A stretch of DNA of 49,707 bases from Phycisphaerales bacterium (GCA_017642965.1 JAEPOJ010000001.1:167586-217292); one strand, 5' to 3'; positions 22,128 to 31,251 are shown, counted from the first letter of the stretch. The notes: generated from the letters alone by a model not told the origin. Translations and numbers: made by a program.

Positions 22128-23666
22128 TCAGGGACCCGTTCCGAGAGGGAGCGGGTTTCTCTTGCGCTCTTCACGATCAGCGATCTCATAGACAGTCAGA
22201 CAGCCGCCCTCTTCGCTCGCGACGGCGAGAAACAGTCGTTGCTCCCGCTCGAAGATCGAGAGCCCTTCCGGACCCTGGCAATCACCGCTCAGGGCGACCG
22301 CGTCGAGGAACGCCGGGGCATAGGGGTTGGTCGCGTCGTACAGCAGCACCGCGTTGGTCCGCTCGAGCCCAACCGCCATCAGCGTTCGCCCGTTGTGCGC
22401 TTTCAGGGCGATCCCTTCGGGCTCCGGCCCGGCTCGGTCACTCCGAGAATCACCGGCGTTGTACTGATCCGGGAACAGCATGCCGGTCAACAACTCGATC
22501 TGCGGCCCCGAGTTCCAGACTACAACACCTGTTTCCGCATCAATGATCGATATGCTCCGACCGCCCTGCGGGCAGAGGACGTCCAGATCGCCATCGCCGT
22601 CGATGTCACCATCAATGATACTGATAAACAGGCGATCAACACCGCTCGCCTCCAAATCGCCGAAGTCACGCTCGAGCGCAGCGACGCGCTCGGGATCGAT
22701 CAGCCCCGCTTCGATGGCATCACCGATGCGAAGCTCGTGCCCTGCTGTCTTCTCGCCCTCGTTCGCGGTCACGATGTAGGAGCGCCCGTGCTGCTCATAG
22801 TGCACGATGGTATCCGGCATCGCCAGCAGCCCGAAGCCCTCGCCCGAGTGCAGACGCACTCCGTCCGTCTCGCTGGGATCAAACGCGAAGCTCAGCGGCG
22901 CGAGCGGGATCACCCTCGTCCATTTCCGCTGCTCGATGTCGAAATATGCGAGCCCGTTGTTCTCCTGCAATGACACCCATGCGCCACCGTTTGTAGATGC
23001 GATGTACTCGGGTTCTATGTTGACGCCCGGGTAGGCCTGGTGCTCCGGGGTGATCCGCAAACCATCGAGATGCACGCCCTCGCCGAGGTTCAGGTCATCG
23101 ACCGGATAGGTGCGTACGGAGTTGAAACCCGCGAAGTCCTCTATCGTCTGGATGCCGCGGAGGTCGGCGACAGTGATCGCCCCGAGGTGATCAGTCGAGT
23201 GCGGCTCACCCTCGTTGGCAGCGTACAGGAACTGGCCATCCGGGCTGAACATGAGGCAGTCCGGATGAAAACCGATCGTGAACTGCCAGACCGGGTCGCC
23301 CGTCGCCAAGCTGATCACCTGAACCATGCCGGGCACTGAATCCGGGGGACTCGGCACCCAGGAAACCACGCCAAAGCCGCGCCCCGCCGGGTCCAGCGCG
23401 ATCGATGTCGCTTCCCAATCCTGTGTATCAGAGAACGTGGCGGTTCGGAGCACTTCGGTGCGTGTCGATTCGTCAAAGCCGACCACCATCCGGCCCGAGG
23501 CGCCGATCGCATGGACACGGTCATGAGTCGGATCGTAAAGGACGATCTCAACACCACCCTCCACGATCGTGTCCGCAACAAGCTCAAGCTTGAGCCCCTG
23601 CGCACGCAGGATACTGGCGCTTGTAACGCAGAACAACATCAAACACATGGACTTAAGCTTGCGCAT
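22128..23666 (-). CDS. Secreted choice-of-anchor I-like beta-propeller protein
   Basis: A secreted protein of 512 residues. The signal peptide (SMCLMLFCVTSASILRAQ) is followed by a propeller with SFDxxG-type strands (HPDCLMFSPDGQFLYAANEGEP, ITPEHQAYPGVNIEPEYIAS, YIVTANEGEKTAGHELR) and C-terminal NSGPQIE with GLERTNAVLLYDATNP. These motifs match the choice-of-anchor I family, found mainly in extracellular proteins with unclear activity. No dockerin or CTERM tail is present. The ATG at 23666 starts the basic part of the signal peptide; an upstream ATG at 23702 is possible. The 3' end overlaps the terminator of the convergent CTERM gene. Confidence 0.75.
   Translation of the reverse strand: MRKLKSMCLMLFCVTSASILRAQGLKLELVADTIVEGGVEIVLYDPTHDRVHAIGASGRMVVGFDESTRTEVLRTATFSDTQDWEATSIALDPAGRGFGVVSWVPSPPDSVPGMVQVISLATGDPVWQFTIGFHPDCLMFSPDGQFLYAANEGEPHSTDHLGAITVADLRGIQTIEDFAGFNSVRTYPVDDLNLGEGVHLDGLRITPEHQAYPGVNIEPEYIASTNGGAWVSLQENNGLAYFDIEQRKWTRVIPLAPLSFAFDPSETDGVRLHSGEGFGLLAMPDTIVHYEQHGRSYIVTANEGEKTAGHELRIGDAIEAGLIDPERVAALERDFGDLEASGVDRLFISIIDGDIDGDGDLDVLCPQGGRSISIIDAETGVVVWNSGPQIELLTGMLFPDQYNAGDSRSDRAGPEPEGIALKAHNGRTLMAVGLERTNAVLLYDATNPYAPAFLDAVALSGDCQGPEGLSIFEREQRLFLAVASEEGGCLTVYEIADREERKRNPLPLGTGP
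22134..22160 (+). terminator. Terminator after the PTPGA-CTERM gene
   Basis: ACCCGTTCC (22134-22142) pairs with GGAGCGGGT (22148-22156), 9 bp with one G-T, followed by a pyrimidine-rich TTCTCTT. It lies inside the 3' end of the convergent gene. Confidence 0.65.
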
Positions 23667-23802
23667 ACGGCGGGATCCCACTCCTTTGGTCGACCCGTTC
23701 ACATCACGAGTTCAACCCAAGAGCAGATCTTACCGCCGCGGGAGCGTGATCCAAAGCATCCGGTGCGGGATTGGGCCCAGCCCGGCCGCATGTCTTCCCA
23801 AA

Positions 23803-24918
23803 TTAACGCCGGGCCGCCTGTTCGGGGAGATCCTGAACCCGCTCAACGTCGAGCGAATCCGCGATATCCTCGATGAGCACCGGGAAGTCGGTCTCGGGAT
23901 CGATGTACTCACGGTCCTCGCCGATCACGCTCCGGATCGCAAAGCCCTCAAGCACGTTCGGATCGATCTGGACACGATAGAAGCCGCTGAAATCTCGCCC
24001 CTCGATATCGTCCATCCGTGCAAGGGAGTATGGTCGCGGCTCATCCGCGTGCCCGTTGACGACCCAGGGGTCGATCTTGCCGTCGTCTGTCCCGATATCG
24101 AGCAATCGGCGTTCCGGGCCGCGCAATCGGTCCCACCACGCGCCCTCGACCTCATTCATGGCCAAATCAAGCTCATCGCCTTCGACAGCCCCAAGGTCTG
24201 ACAACGCCTCGTCGAGCAATCGGCTCATCTCCAGATCGAAATCTCGACCTGTTCGCAGTGCCTCCGCCGCGAGTTGTACTCCCAGCGCGTGGCTGGGGAT
24301 GTCGTCGTAGGTAAACGCGGAGTTGTTCTCCGGGATCACGATCGTGCTCTTGTAGCCGTGCCACGTGATGATCTCGTGCCAGGTCATAACATCGAACGCA
24401 ACCCGTTGTGCCAATCGGAGCGCGAGTTCGTTGGTGTACCGATGACGCGTCTCGACATCCAGCCGCTCCCAGTCGTCCGGATAGCACAGTTCTACCCTGT
24501 ACGTGCTTGGCTCGTGCCCCTTGAACTCGAAGACTTCCCACCCGCGCTCGATCGCCAGCAGCGCCCGAGCATGGATGTACGCGGTCATGTCCGCGCTGTT
24601 GCGGACATGCGCGATGTCGAGGAAACCACCGCGCCGGGTATAGACGATCCCTCGCTCCCGCTCGTTATCGATCTCGAGCGGCCCGGCCTTGTAGGTATGC
24701 GTGCCCAGATCAGACACATCCGCTGCGGTATACAGCGTGAACGGGCCCTTGAATGGCAACGCGCCGAGTCGTGCCCGTGGCAGTTCACGGAACTCGCCGA
24801 GCTCGTCATGATACGAATGCGAGGCGTTCGGGTTGGGGGCAACACTCGTGGCGCATCCGCTCAGAAAAACGAGCGAACCGATGAATGTGACTACGACGGG
24901 GCGTACGTTGATCGTCAT
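23803..24918 (-). CDS. Putative lipoprotein, DUF4056-like
   Basis: A protein of 371 residues with a lipoprotein signal peptide (VVVTFIGSLVFLSGCAT; lipobox LSGC). Conserved-looking segments are YTRRGGFLDIAHVRNSADMT and a central FDVMTWHEIITWHGYKST, followed by an acidic C-terminus. RGGFLDIAHVRN and WHEIxTW resemble the DUF4056 family of lipoproteins, whose function is unknown. GGAG upstream of the ATG sets the start. It probably sits in the outer membrane or periplasm. It is a single gene with no close partner on the minus strand. Confidence 0.75.
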   Translation of the reverse strand: MTINVRPVVVTFIGSLVFLSGCATSVAPNPNASHSYHDELGEFRELPRARLGALPFKGPFTLYTAADVSDLGTHTYKAGPLEIDNERERGIVYTRRGGFLDIAHVRNSADMTAYIHARALLAIERGWEVFEFKGHEPSTYRVELCYPDDWERLDVETRHRYTNELALRLAQRVAFDVMTWHEIITWHGYKSTIVIPENNSAFTYDDIPSHALGVQLAAEALRTGRDFDLEMSRLLDEALSDLGAVEGDELDLAMNEVEGAWWDRLRGPERRLLDIGTDDGKIDPWVVNGHADEPRPYSLARMDDIEGRDFSGFYRVQIDPNVLEGFAIRSVIGEDREYIDPETDFPVLIEDIADSLDVERVQDLPEQAARR

Positions 24919-25129
24919 GGCATTGTCTCCATGCTTAACGATCGCAAGGCACGCTGTGCTCCGCATGAACTCGCGGTGAAAACCGCTTTATTGTGCCATG
25001 CTCGTTGCTACGCCATGATAACCGACCCGTGCGGCACCACCTAAGCCCATTTTCATAAACGCTTCACCGTCAGCAGACCTTCTCGCCACATGATGTGTAT
25101 GTACCAGGGTTTTCAGAAAGGAGCACACC

Positions 25130-25441
25130 ATGTCAACCTACGAGGCATCAAAGCAATCACAAGCATGCGCGCACGACGGTTGCGACTGCAGGAGCGACCA
25201 GTTCAGCGGCGTCAGCAAAGGAGAGAACTGGTTCTGCTCGCAGGGGTGTGCCGAGGGCTCGGGCTGCGATCACGCGGCGTGCGACTGTAACCACGTCTCA
25301 AACCACAACCCGGACGGGGTTCGCGCCGGTGAACCAATGACACCCGGCGCCCCAACCAAGCCCGTTGCCAAAAGGAACCCGGGGCACCATGTCGACCACA
25401 ACCCCGCGCAGGGAAGCCCGGCAACACGGCGCGGGCTGTAA
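25130..25441 (+). CDS. Bacterial metallothionein-like protein with long tail
   Basis: A protein of 103 residues. The first 60 have the bacterial SmtA/BmtA pattern: CAHDGCDC, then ENWFCSQGCAEGSGCDHAACDCNH, giving nine cysteines and associated His that would bind Zn2+, Cd2+ or Cu+. The last 45 residues are Pro/Gly/His-rich and have no cysteines, which is longer than usual for the family. AAAGGAG sets the start. A CACAT-G-ATGTG palindrome (25087-25097) upstream could be an operator. The next gene starts 12 bp downstream, so the two probably form an operon. The likely role is metal or oxidative-stress buffering. Confidence 0.85.
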   Translation: MSTYEASKQSQACAHDGCDCRSDQFSGVSKGENWFCSQGCAEGSGCDHAACDCNHVSNHNPDGVRAGEPMTPGAPTKPVAKRNPGHHVDHNPAQGSPATRRGL

Positions 25442-25453
25442 GGAGATGATCAA

Positions 25454-25720
25454 ATGGCAGAGCGAGACAGGCCAACAATCGAGAACGATGCGCAGTACGA
25501 AGCGCTGCGAGACAAGGGCTACAACAAGGAGACCGCCGCGCGGATCGCCAACTCCGATTCGAGCGGGCAGCCCACGGACCGCCCGAACTCGTACGATGAC
25601 TGGTCCAAGGAACAGCTGCTCGAGCGCGCGAAGGAACTCGATCTTGAGGGGCGTTCGGACATGGATAAGCCCGAACTGATCGCGGCCCTCAGGGGCAAGC
25701 GCTACGGCGATCAGGGCTGA
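25454..25720 (+). CDS. Small DUF7218/Rho-N-like protein
   Basis: A protein of 88 residues. The N-terminal half has KGYNKETAARIAN, the core of the small DUF7218-like family. The C-terminal half (SKEQLLERAKELDLEGRSDM, then DKPELIAAL) looks like a SAP/Rho-N helix-turn-helix that often binds nucleic acid. AAGGAG upstream of the ATG fits. It is cotranscribed with the metallothionein. Similar proteins are common in plasmid- and stress-associated regions; the function is unknown. Its stop codon abuts the stop of the convergent membrane gene. Confidence 0.7.
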   Translation: MAERDRPTIENDAQYEALRDKGYNKETAARIANSDSSGQPTDRPNSYDDWSKEQLLERAKELDLEGRSDMDKPELIAALRGKRYGDQG

Positions 25721-26587
25721 TCACATCACGTCTTTATCGTTTGGATTCCGTTTCTCTGCCTGACGCGCGATCTCGGCGAGCGCCGGGTCCGACTCGCCCG
25801 GCATGTCGCCCGGGGCGAGCACGCCGGCCGTGATCACGAAGCGGAGGGCTTCCTCGATCGTCATCGAGAGCTCCATCACCTTGCTCTTGGGCAGGTTGAT
25901 GGTGAACCCGGTGAATGGTGTCGGGCTGGTCGGGATGAAGACTGACACGACGGTATCACCGGCCGCCTCATCGATCTGCCGGATGGAGTTGCCCGTCAGG
26001 AACCCCACTGTCCACACCCCTTCACGCGGGTATTCGACGACGACGACCTTGGAAAAGGCCATCTTCTTTTCGCCCATCACCATGTCAACGACCTGCTTGA
26101 CGTGGGGATAGACCTGCTTGAATCCGGGGATACGCGTGATCAGGCGCTCAACCTTCGCGTAGAGCGTCTTGCCCACGATGTTCCCGAGCAGAACACCAGC
26201 GAGGTAGATCAGCATGATCGCGATAAACAGCCCGGTCAGGTTCAGGTACGGGTGCTCGCGCCAGAACTTCTGGAGGTACTCTCGGCGGAGGGTGAGGCGG
26301 ACCGAGGCGTCCGAAACGTTTTCACGGATCTCCGGGCGGTTCGCGCGGGCTTCCGCGACCTCTGCCGGCGTCACCTGGAACCACTCCGGCAGCGATTCTT
26401 CGTCCATCACCTTGGGAACAACCCAGATGACCGTGATCCGGGTGGCCTTGTTGATGGGCTGGGCCACGGTGTTGTAAACAAAGCCGAAGGCCTGCCATAA
26501 CAGCCACAGCGTGACCGCCGTCGGTAGCAAGATCGCTAAACCCCGCGAGAAAAAGCGCTTAAAGTCGGATGTAAAAGAATCTGCCAT
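25721..26587 (-). CDS. DUF502 family integral membrane protein
   Basis: A protein of 288 residues. Two membrane segments are visible, GLAILLPTAVTLWLLWQAF near residue 16 and LTGLFIAIMLIYLAGVLLG near 120. The conserved cytoplasmic part includes IPGFKQVYPHVKQVVDMV and the family FIPTSPTPFTGFTINLPKSKV segment. The family is widespread with unknown function, sometimes suggested to be a transporter or regulator. I chose the ATG ending at 26587; the longer frame upstream (to 26713) does not look coding. It is convergent with the DUF7218-like gene. Confidence 0.88.
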   Translation of the reverse strand: MADSFTSDFKRFFSRGLAILLPTAVTLWLLWQAFGFVYNTVAQPINKATRITVIWVVPKVMDEESLPEWFQVTPAEVAEARANRPEIRENVSDASVRLTLRREYLQKFWREHPYLNLTGLFIAIMLIYLAGVLLGNIVGKTLYAKVERLITRIPGFKQVYPHVKQVVDMVMGEKKMAFSKVVVVEYPREGVWTVGFLTGNSIRQIDEAAGDTVVSVFIPTSPTPFTGFTINLPKSKVMELSMTIEEALRFVITAGVLAPGDMPGESDPALAEIARQAEKRNPNDKDVM

Positions 26588-26780
26588 CGCGTTTACGTCC
26601 CTGTGTACGCCCCGTGACTCCATTGTACGGATTCCGACCAAGCGGCGTTCAGTTCCGCGTCGAACGATACGAACTCTGACAAGCCCTGACCCGTAAAATC
26701 GGTCCGTTCTCATCGGATTCGCCGATCAATAACGGCATGGACCTGAGAGAATCACGCCAAAGCACCCAAAGGGGGAGTGG

Positions 26781-27833
26781 ATGAGAGTACTCGTCACCGG
26801 CGGTGCCGGCTACATCGGATCGCACGCCTGCCAACGCCTCCTCCGCGACGGGCACCACGTCGTCGCAATCGACAACCTCCACCGTGGGCATATCACACCG
26901 ATGCGACTGCTCGAGACCGAGTATCCGGACCGGTTCGCGTTCGTGGAGTCGGACCTCGGAGAGACGGCGACCGTGCTCCGGGTGCTCAACGAGCATCAGC
27001 TCGACAACGTGATGCACTTTGGCGCGCTGGCGTATGTCGGGGAGTCCGTCGAGAACCCGCTCTGGTACTACCGCAACAACATCGCGTCGGGAATCGGGCT
27101 GCTCGATGCGTGCAACGCTGCACACGATGGGCAGGGCATCTCTCGCTTCATCTTCTCGTCATCCTGCGCGACGTACGGCGATCCGCCGGAGGGCATGATC
27201 CCAGTCCCGGAGCACTGCCCCCAGTCGCCTACTTCACCCTACGGCTCCACCAAGCTCCACTTCGAGCACATCCTTATGGACTACGCGACCAAGCGGCAGA
27301 ACGAGGGCAACCCCATCGCCCTCACCATGCTGCGCTACTTCAACGTCGCCGGCTCCGACCGCACGGGCGCACTCGGAGAAGACCACACACCAGAGACCCA
27401 TCTCATCCCGGTCGCCATGAACACCGCACTGGGGAAGCGTGAGTCCATGTCGATCTTCGGGACTGACTATCCAACGCCCGACGGCACCAACATCCGCGAC
27501 TACGTGCACGTCGAGGATCTGATCGATGCGCACGCACGCGCGATGGACCGCATCGAGATCGGCCGAACCGAAGCGTTCAACGTCGGCATCGGCAAGGGCT
27601 ATTCCGTGCGTGAGATCCTTGAATCCGTCAAGCGAGTCTCGGGCGTGGACTTCCCCGTGCTTGAGGCCCAGCGTAGAGCGGGCGACGCGATCGCGCTCTA
27701 CAACGACCCATCCAAGATCCGATCGGTGCTGGGGTGGGACGCGCAGGTCACCGAGATCGACGAGGTTGTCTCCAGCGCCTGGGCATGGTTCCAGAAGAAT
27801 CCCAAGGGCTACAACGACTCTCAGGACACATAA
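26781..27833 (+). CDS. galE: UDP-glucose 4-epimerase
   Basis: A 350-residue SDR enzyme that interconverts UDP-glucose and UDP-galactose for polysaccharide and glycan synthesis. The NAD-binding motif GGAGYIGSHACQ is at 7-18, catalytic SSSCATYG at 126-133, and the Tyr154-x3-Lys158 pair in SPYGSTK. The RYFNVAGSD and IRDYVHVEDL motifs are typical of GalE. GGGGGAG before the ATG fixes the start. A strong terminator follows, so it is a single-gene unit. Confidence 0.95.
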   Translation: MRVLVTGGAGYIGSHACQRLLRDGHHVVAIDNLHRGHITPMRLLETEYPDRFAFVESDLGETATVLRVLNEHQLDNVMHFGALAYVGESVENPLWYYRNNIASGIGLLDACNAAHDGQGISRFIFSSSCATYGDPPEGMIPVPEHCPQSPTSPYGSTKLHFEHILMDYATKRQNEGNPIALTMLRYFNVAGSDRTGALGEDHTPETHLIPVAMNTALGKRESMSIFGTDYPTPDGTNIRDYVHVEDLIDAHARAMDRIEIGRTEAFNVGIGKGYSVREILESVKRVSGVDFPVLEAQRRAGDAIALYNDPSKIRSVLGWDAQVTEIDEVVSSAWAWFQKNPKGYNDSQDT

Positions 27834-27835
27834 AT

Positions 27836-27865
27836 AAGGGCAGCGTCCGGGAGGACGCTGCCCTT
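27836..27865 (+). terminator. Terminator after galE
   Basis: AAGGGCAGCGTCC (27836-27848) pairs perfectly over 13 bp with GGACGCTGCCCTT (27853-27865), loop GGGA. The A/T ends allow it to act in both directions. Confidence 0.85.
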
Positions 27866-27925
27866 GCAAACGCGCGGCTTCTGCACAAACCAAGAGGGAG
27901 TGGATTGTGCGAGCCCTCGCGTTAT

Positions 27926-29188
27926 TTACGGACAACCGATGCTGTACTGCTGGATGAATGCGGACACATCGAAGAAGTCGTGATCGCCGTCCTGATCCAT
28001 GTCCGCGTCGACTCCGTGATCATTGAACTGGCGGACGAACTCGCTCACATCGAAGAAGTTCAGCTCGCCGTCTCTTTGAAAATCGATGAGGCACAGCGTG
28101 TCCAGACGGATGATCGCCGTCCGGATCTCATTGGTTTTGATATCGATCCCCGTGGCGGCGAAGGTTGATCCGTCAGGCGACACCGTGTCCACAGCGCGGA
28201 TGTCGAACATGCCGTCGAGTTCGATGCCATGCATCGCGAAGTAGTCCATCGCGTTCATCAGGCCGGTGGATTCCGTCCAGACGATGCCGTCCGCGGCTCC
28301 GCCGGGATTGAAGCTGTAGAAGTTCACACCGACCACGATCGAGCCGTCGTCCGTGATCGCGCGTGCGATCCCGAAGCCGTTGCCGACCGGCGTGCCGGGG
28401 AGCAGCCCGATCATGTGTCCGACATACTCCTGCCCATCCCATGCCCAGTACGAGGGCACGCGTGAGAGGATCTCATCGTCGTACAGGTTCCCAGCAAGGT
28501 AGTTCCCATCGGCACTGACCGCCTCGACCACTGATCCGGCGGCGCTGTTATCGAGTTCGATCTTGGCGCCGTTGATCCAAACCCTCGGCTGCCATTGCCC
28601 GGTGCTGTTGGCCTCCCACCCGGCGGTAACTGTCCCGTCGTAGTTCACCCCATTCACTCGCGCACTCCGCCCGGGGGTTGATTCGAGCGGGGTCACGCCC
28701 ACGCCCGGGACCCACGTGCAAGGCGTCGCGCCCGTGCTTGTGTTCCAGTAAAAACCGCTGACCGTCGTGCCATCGCCGGAGAATCCCCATGCGCTGCTGA
28801 TTGAGCCGTCGACCACCTGGGCGTTCGGCTGCCCGATCGCATCCAGCGAGACCCACGCATCGTCGTACATGTCCCACACGCCCTGCGTCATCTGGGTCCC
28901 AGCGCTGTTCGTAATCGATGCCGAGATCCGATCCCCCGCGTAGGAGATATCCGGCGATCCAGCCGCGATACCGAGCGTCGGGAGTGTTGCCCGTCCGAGC
29001 AGGACCGGTCCGGTCTGGACGCTCCAGCGGAAGGTCTCGTACGGCCCCGCCTGGTTGCCCACGGCGTAGCGACCGTCATACGAGAGATCCGACACATAGT
29101 AGTTGCTCGGGAGGATGGTCACCGACTGCGCCATCGCCGCCTGAGAGAGTACGGCCACAGTCGAAAGAGAGAGAATCAGGGGTTTCAT
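27926..29188 (-). CDS. Secreted HAF-repeat propeller with GC-type dockerin (copy 2)
   Basis: A secreted protein of 420 residues. The signal peptide (LILSLSTVAVLSQAAMAQ) is followed by a propeller of repeats alternating DG-x-xxVG and WxxxTG, such as SYDGRYAVGNQ, FRWSVQTGPVLLG and SGDGTTVSGFYW, characteristic of HAF-type repeats. A twin FFDVS ending GCP is present; its first unit (FFDVSEFVRQF) is less conserved. It is a close paralogue of the gene just upstream (29232-30515), with a 43-bp gap between them, so a tandem duplication forming one operon is likely. Confidence 0.85.
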   Translation of the reverse strand: MKPLILSLSTVAVLSQAAMAQSVTILPSNYYVSDLSYDGRYAVGNQAGPYETFRWSVQTGPVLLGRATLPTLGIAAGSPDISYAGDRISASITNSAGTQMTQGVWDMYDDAWVSLDAIGQPNAQVVDGSISSAWGFSGDGTTVSGFYWNTSTGATPCTWVPGVGVTPLESTPGRSARVNGVNYDGTVTAGWEANSTGQWQPRVWINGAKIELDNSAAGSVVEAVSADGNYLAGNLYDDEILSRVPSYWAWDGQEYVGHMIGLLPGTPVGNGFGIARAITDDGSIVVGVNFYSFNPGGAADGIVWTESTGLMNAMDYFAMHGIELDGMFDIRAVDTVSPDGSTFAATGIDIKTNEIRTAIIRLDTLCLIDFQRDGELNFFDVSEFVRQFNDHGVDADMDQDGDHDFFDVSAFIQQYSIGCP

Positions 29189-29231
29189 GGGTATTCCTTA
29201 TTCGTGTTTCTGGATTTGATCGAGATGAGTA

Positions 29232-30515
29232 TCAGGGGCAACCAGCGTTGAATGCGCTGAGGAACGTGGACACATCGAAGAAGTCAAACAGCCCGTCACC
29301 GTTGAAATCCGCTGCGGGGTCTTGCGATTGGAAGAGTCCGAGGAACGCGCTGACATCGAAGAAGTCCAACGACCCGTCGGTATTAAGATCGGCCGCACAT
29401 TGATCTTCAACACGCAGTATGACGCTGCCGACCTGCCCGTTCCGATCGTTGAAGTAGTCCGCGATGAACGTCGATCCATCGGGCGAAACCGCGTACACGC
29501 CGATGATGTCAATCGTGCTCTCAAACACAAAACCGAGCGACGTGAAGTAGTCCATCGCGTTGACAAGACCGGTATCCTGCGTCCACACGATCCCATCGGC
29601 GGTACCGCCCGGGTTGAAGCTGTAGTAGTTCGTCCCGACCACGATCGACCCGTCATCCGAGACGCTGTTCGCGACCGCCCAGCCGTTGAAGGCCGGCGTG
29701 CCCGGGAGGAGCGGGAGTTTCTGCTCGATGTACCCCGTGCCATCCCATCGCCAGATGGTGGCCACCCGGTTTTGCGTTGAAGGCTCGAAGGCAGTGCCAA
29801 CCACGATGTCCCCTGAGGAGTTGACGCCTTCACAACCCGTGAATGCGTCATTCGGCGAGAGTCGCATCTTGACACCATCGCGCCAAACCGTCGGCTGCCA
29901 AGCGCCGTCGGGACGCTCTTCCCACCCCACCGCGACAGATCCGTCGCCGTTGAGGGCATTCACCCGTGCGCTGAGATCCGCATCGACCTCGAGTATGACC
30001 AGCCCGGTCGACGCGGACCAGGTGCACGCCTTCGCGTTGCCATATTCAGCGCCGCCTGCCCAGACCAGACCACCGACCGTCTGACCATCGCCCGAGATCG
30101 CCCACGCCGAGCCGATATTGGCATCCAGCGTTGCCGTACCAGGCTCGCCGACCTCAACGAGCGAGTCCCACTTGTTGTTCTCCCAGAGCCCGAGCGTCAG
30201 ATAGCTGCCCGTCAGATCGATGATTGAAGCGCTGACCCGCGAGCCATCATGTGATATGTCCGGCGTCCCCGCCGCCACGCCGATATCCTGGAGCGTTGCT
30301 CCGCCGATCAACTCGACACCGGTCTCTGGCGTCCAGATAAACGGCTCATACGGACCCACCAAGTTGCCCGTCGCGACGGTCCCGTCGTATGACAGGTCGC
30401 TGGCAAAGTACCACTCGGGAAGATAGGTGGTCGACTGGGCGAACGCAGCGCCCGCGGAGTGCAGCATCGTCGCAGCACAGACGATCGCGCCGAGTTTCTG
30501 AGAGTTAAATGGCAT
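29232..30515 (-). CDS. Secreted HAF-repeat propeller with GC-type dockerin (copy 1)
   Basis: A secreted protein of 427 residues, paralogous to the downstream copy along its whole length: LPEWYFASDLSYDGTVATGN matches LPSNYYVSDLSYDGRYAVGN, and YYSFNPGGTADGIVWTQ matches FYSFNPGGAADGIVWTE. It has a signal peptide and HAF-type propeller repeats, and ends FFDVSTFLSAFNAGCP. It precedes its paralogue on the same transcript. The function is unknown; an extracellular or surface role is likely. Confidence 0.85.
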   Translation of the reverse strand: MPFNSQKLGAIVCAATMLHSAGAAFAQSTTYLPEWYFASDLSYDGTVATGNLVGPYEPFIWTPETGVELIGGATLQDIGVAAGTPDISHDGSRVSASIIDLTGSYLTLGLWENNKWDSLVEVGEPGTATLDANIGSAWAISGDGQTVGGLVWAGGAEYGNAKACTWSASTGLVILEVDADLSARVNALNGDGSVAVGWEERPDGAWQPTVWRDGVKMRLSPNDAFTGCEGVNSSGDIVVGTAFEPSTQNRVATIWRWDGTGYIEQKLPLLPGTPAFNGWAVANSVSDDGSIVVGTNYYSFNPGGTADGIVWTQDTGLVNAMDYFTSLGFVFESTIDIIGVYAVSPDGSTFIADYFNDRNGQVGSVILRVEDQCAADLNTDGSLDFFDVSAFLGLFQSQDPAADFNGDGLFDFFDVSTFLSAFNAGCP

Positions 30516-30547
30516 GCTGGTTCCTCTTGATTACCGGGGTGTAATGT

Positions 30548-30573
30548 CCCGCTGCTCCGTTAGGAGCAGCGGG
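30548..30573 (-). terminator. Hairpin after the CTERM gene
   Basis: CCCGCTGCTCC (30548-30558) pairs perfectly over 11 bp with GGAGCAGCGGG (30563-30573), loop GTTA. No T-tract follows on either strand. It lies between the CTERM gene and the first propeller gene and may act as a terminator or RNA-processing barrier. Confidence 0.55.
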
Positions 30574-30615
30574 AACAGCGTGTGCGCAAGTGGTGTTCCA
30601 CTTGAAAGAGAGGGC

Positions 30616-31251
30616 TTATCGGCGACGGCGAGAGGCGGCCAGCAGACCACAACCGAGCAGCGTCGCGGTGCCGGGGACCGGGACCGTGTTGAACGAGATG
30701 TTGTCGACGATCGTCACCGGGCTGACGAACGCGAAGCCGACGAAGGCAACGCGGTCGAAGCTATCGCCACCGGTCGTGGTGAAGTTGAACCAGTTGTCAC
30801 CGCCGGGGCCGAAGATCGGGAACTCCCAGAAGAAGGAGCCGACCTCGACGCCGTCCCGTTCTGCGATGGCGATCATGCCGCCGGAGATGAAGTCGGCCGG
30901 GCCCGCGTTGTCCCAGACCTGAGCGGAGAACTCGGTCACGTCATTCTCGAACTCGAAGGCAACGCCGAAGTTGCCCACGAACACGTTGTTGTCGGGCAGC
31001 CAGCCGTACCCGGGGGTGCTGCTGAGGTTGTTCACGATGTTGTTGCCATCGAACGCGGTGATCGCGCTGATCCCGATGCCCGACCAGGCGTCGTTGGGGA
31101 TGAAATCACCCGTCGGCCCGCCCGGCTCATCAAAGTTCAGCGTGGTGCCGTAGGTCGGGGCGCTGGCCCCGACCGAGATATCCACGCCCGCGAGCGAGGT
31201 GGAAGCAGCGAGCCCCAGGCCCAGCAGTGTGGTCAGTTGTGTGCGGTTCAT
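30616..31251 (-). CDS. Exported protein with PEP-CTERM-like tail
   Basis: A secreted protein of 211 residues. After a signal peptide (TTLLGLGLAASTSLAG) comes a beta-sandwich-like domain (GVAFEFENDVTEFSAQVWD, FDRVAFVGFAF). The tail is VPVPGTATLLGCGLLAASRRRR: a VPxPG motif, a hydrophobic helix and a basic end, as recognised by exosortase. The function is unknown. It is divergent from the HTH gene at 31440, with an operator-like region in between. Confidence 0.82.
   Translation of the reverse strand: MNRTQLTTLLGLGLAASTSLAGVDISVGASAPTYGTTLNFDEPGGPTGDFIPNDAWSGIGISAITAFDGNNIVNNLSSTPGYGWLPDNNVFVGNFGVAFEFENDVTEFSAQVWDNAGPADFISGGMIAIAERDGVEVGSFFWEFPIFGPGGDNWFNFTTTGGDSFDRVAFVGFAFVSPVTIVDNISFNTVPVPGTATLLGCGLLAASRRRR

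Noticed and set aside
22500..22650. Asp-rich DGDIDGDGDLDV segment in the anchor-I-like protein as an additional dockerin
   Set aside because: It is a single FG-GAP-type calcium loop inside the propeller, and the twin FFDVS repeat and GCP end are missing.
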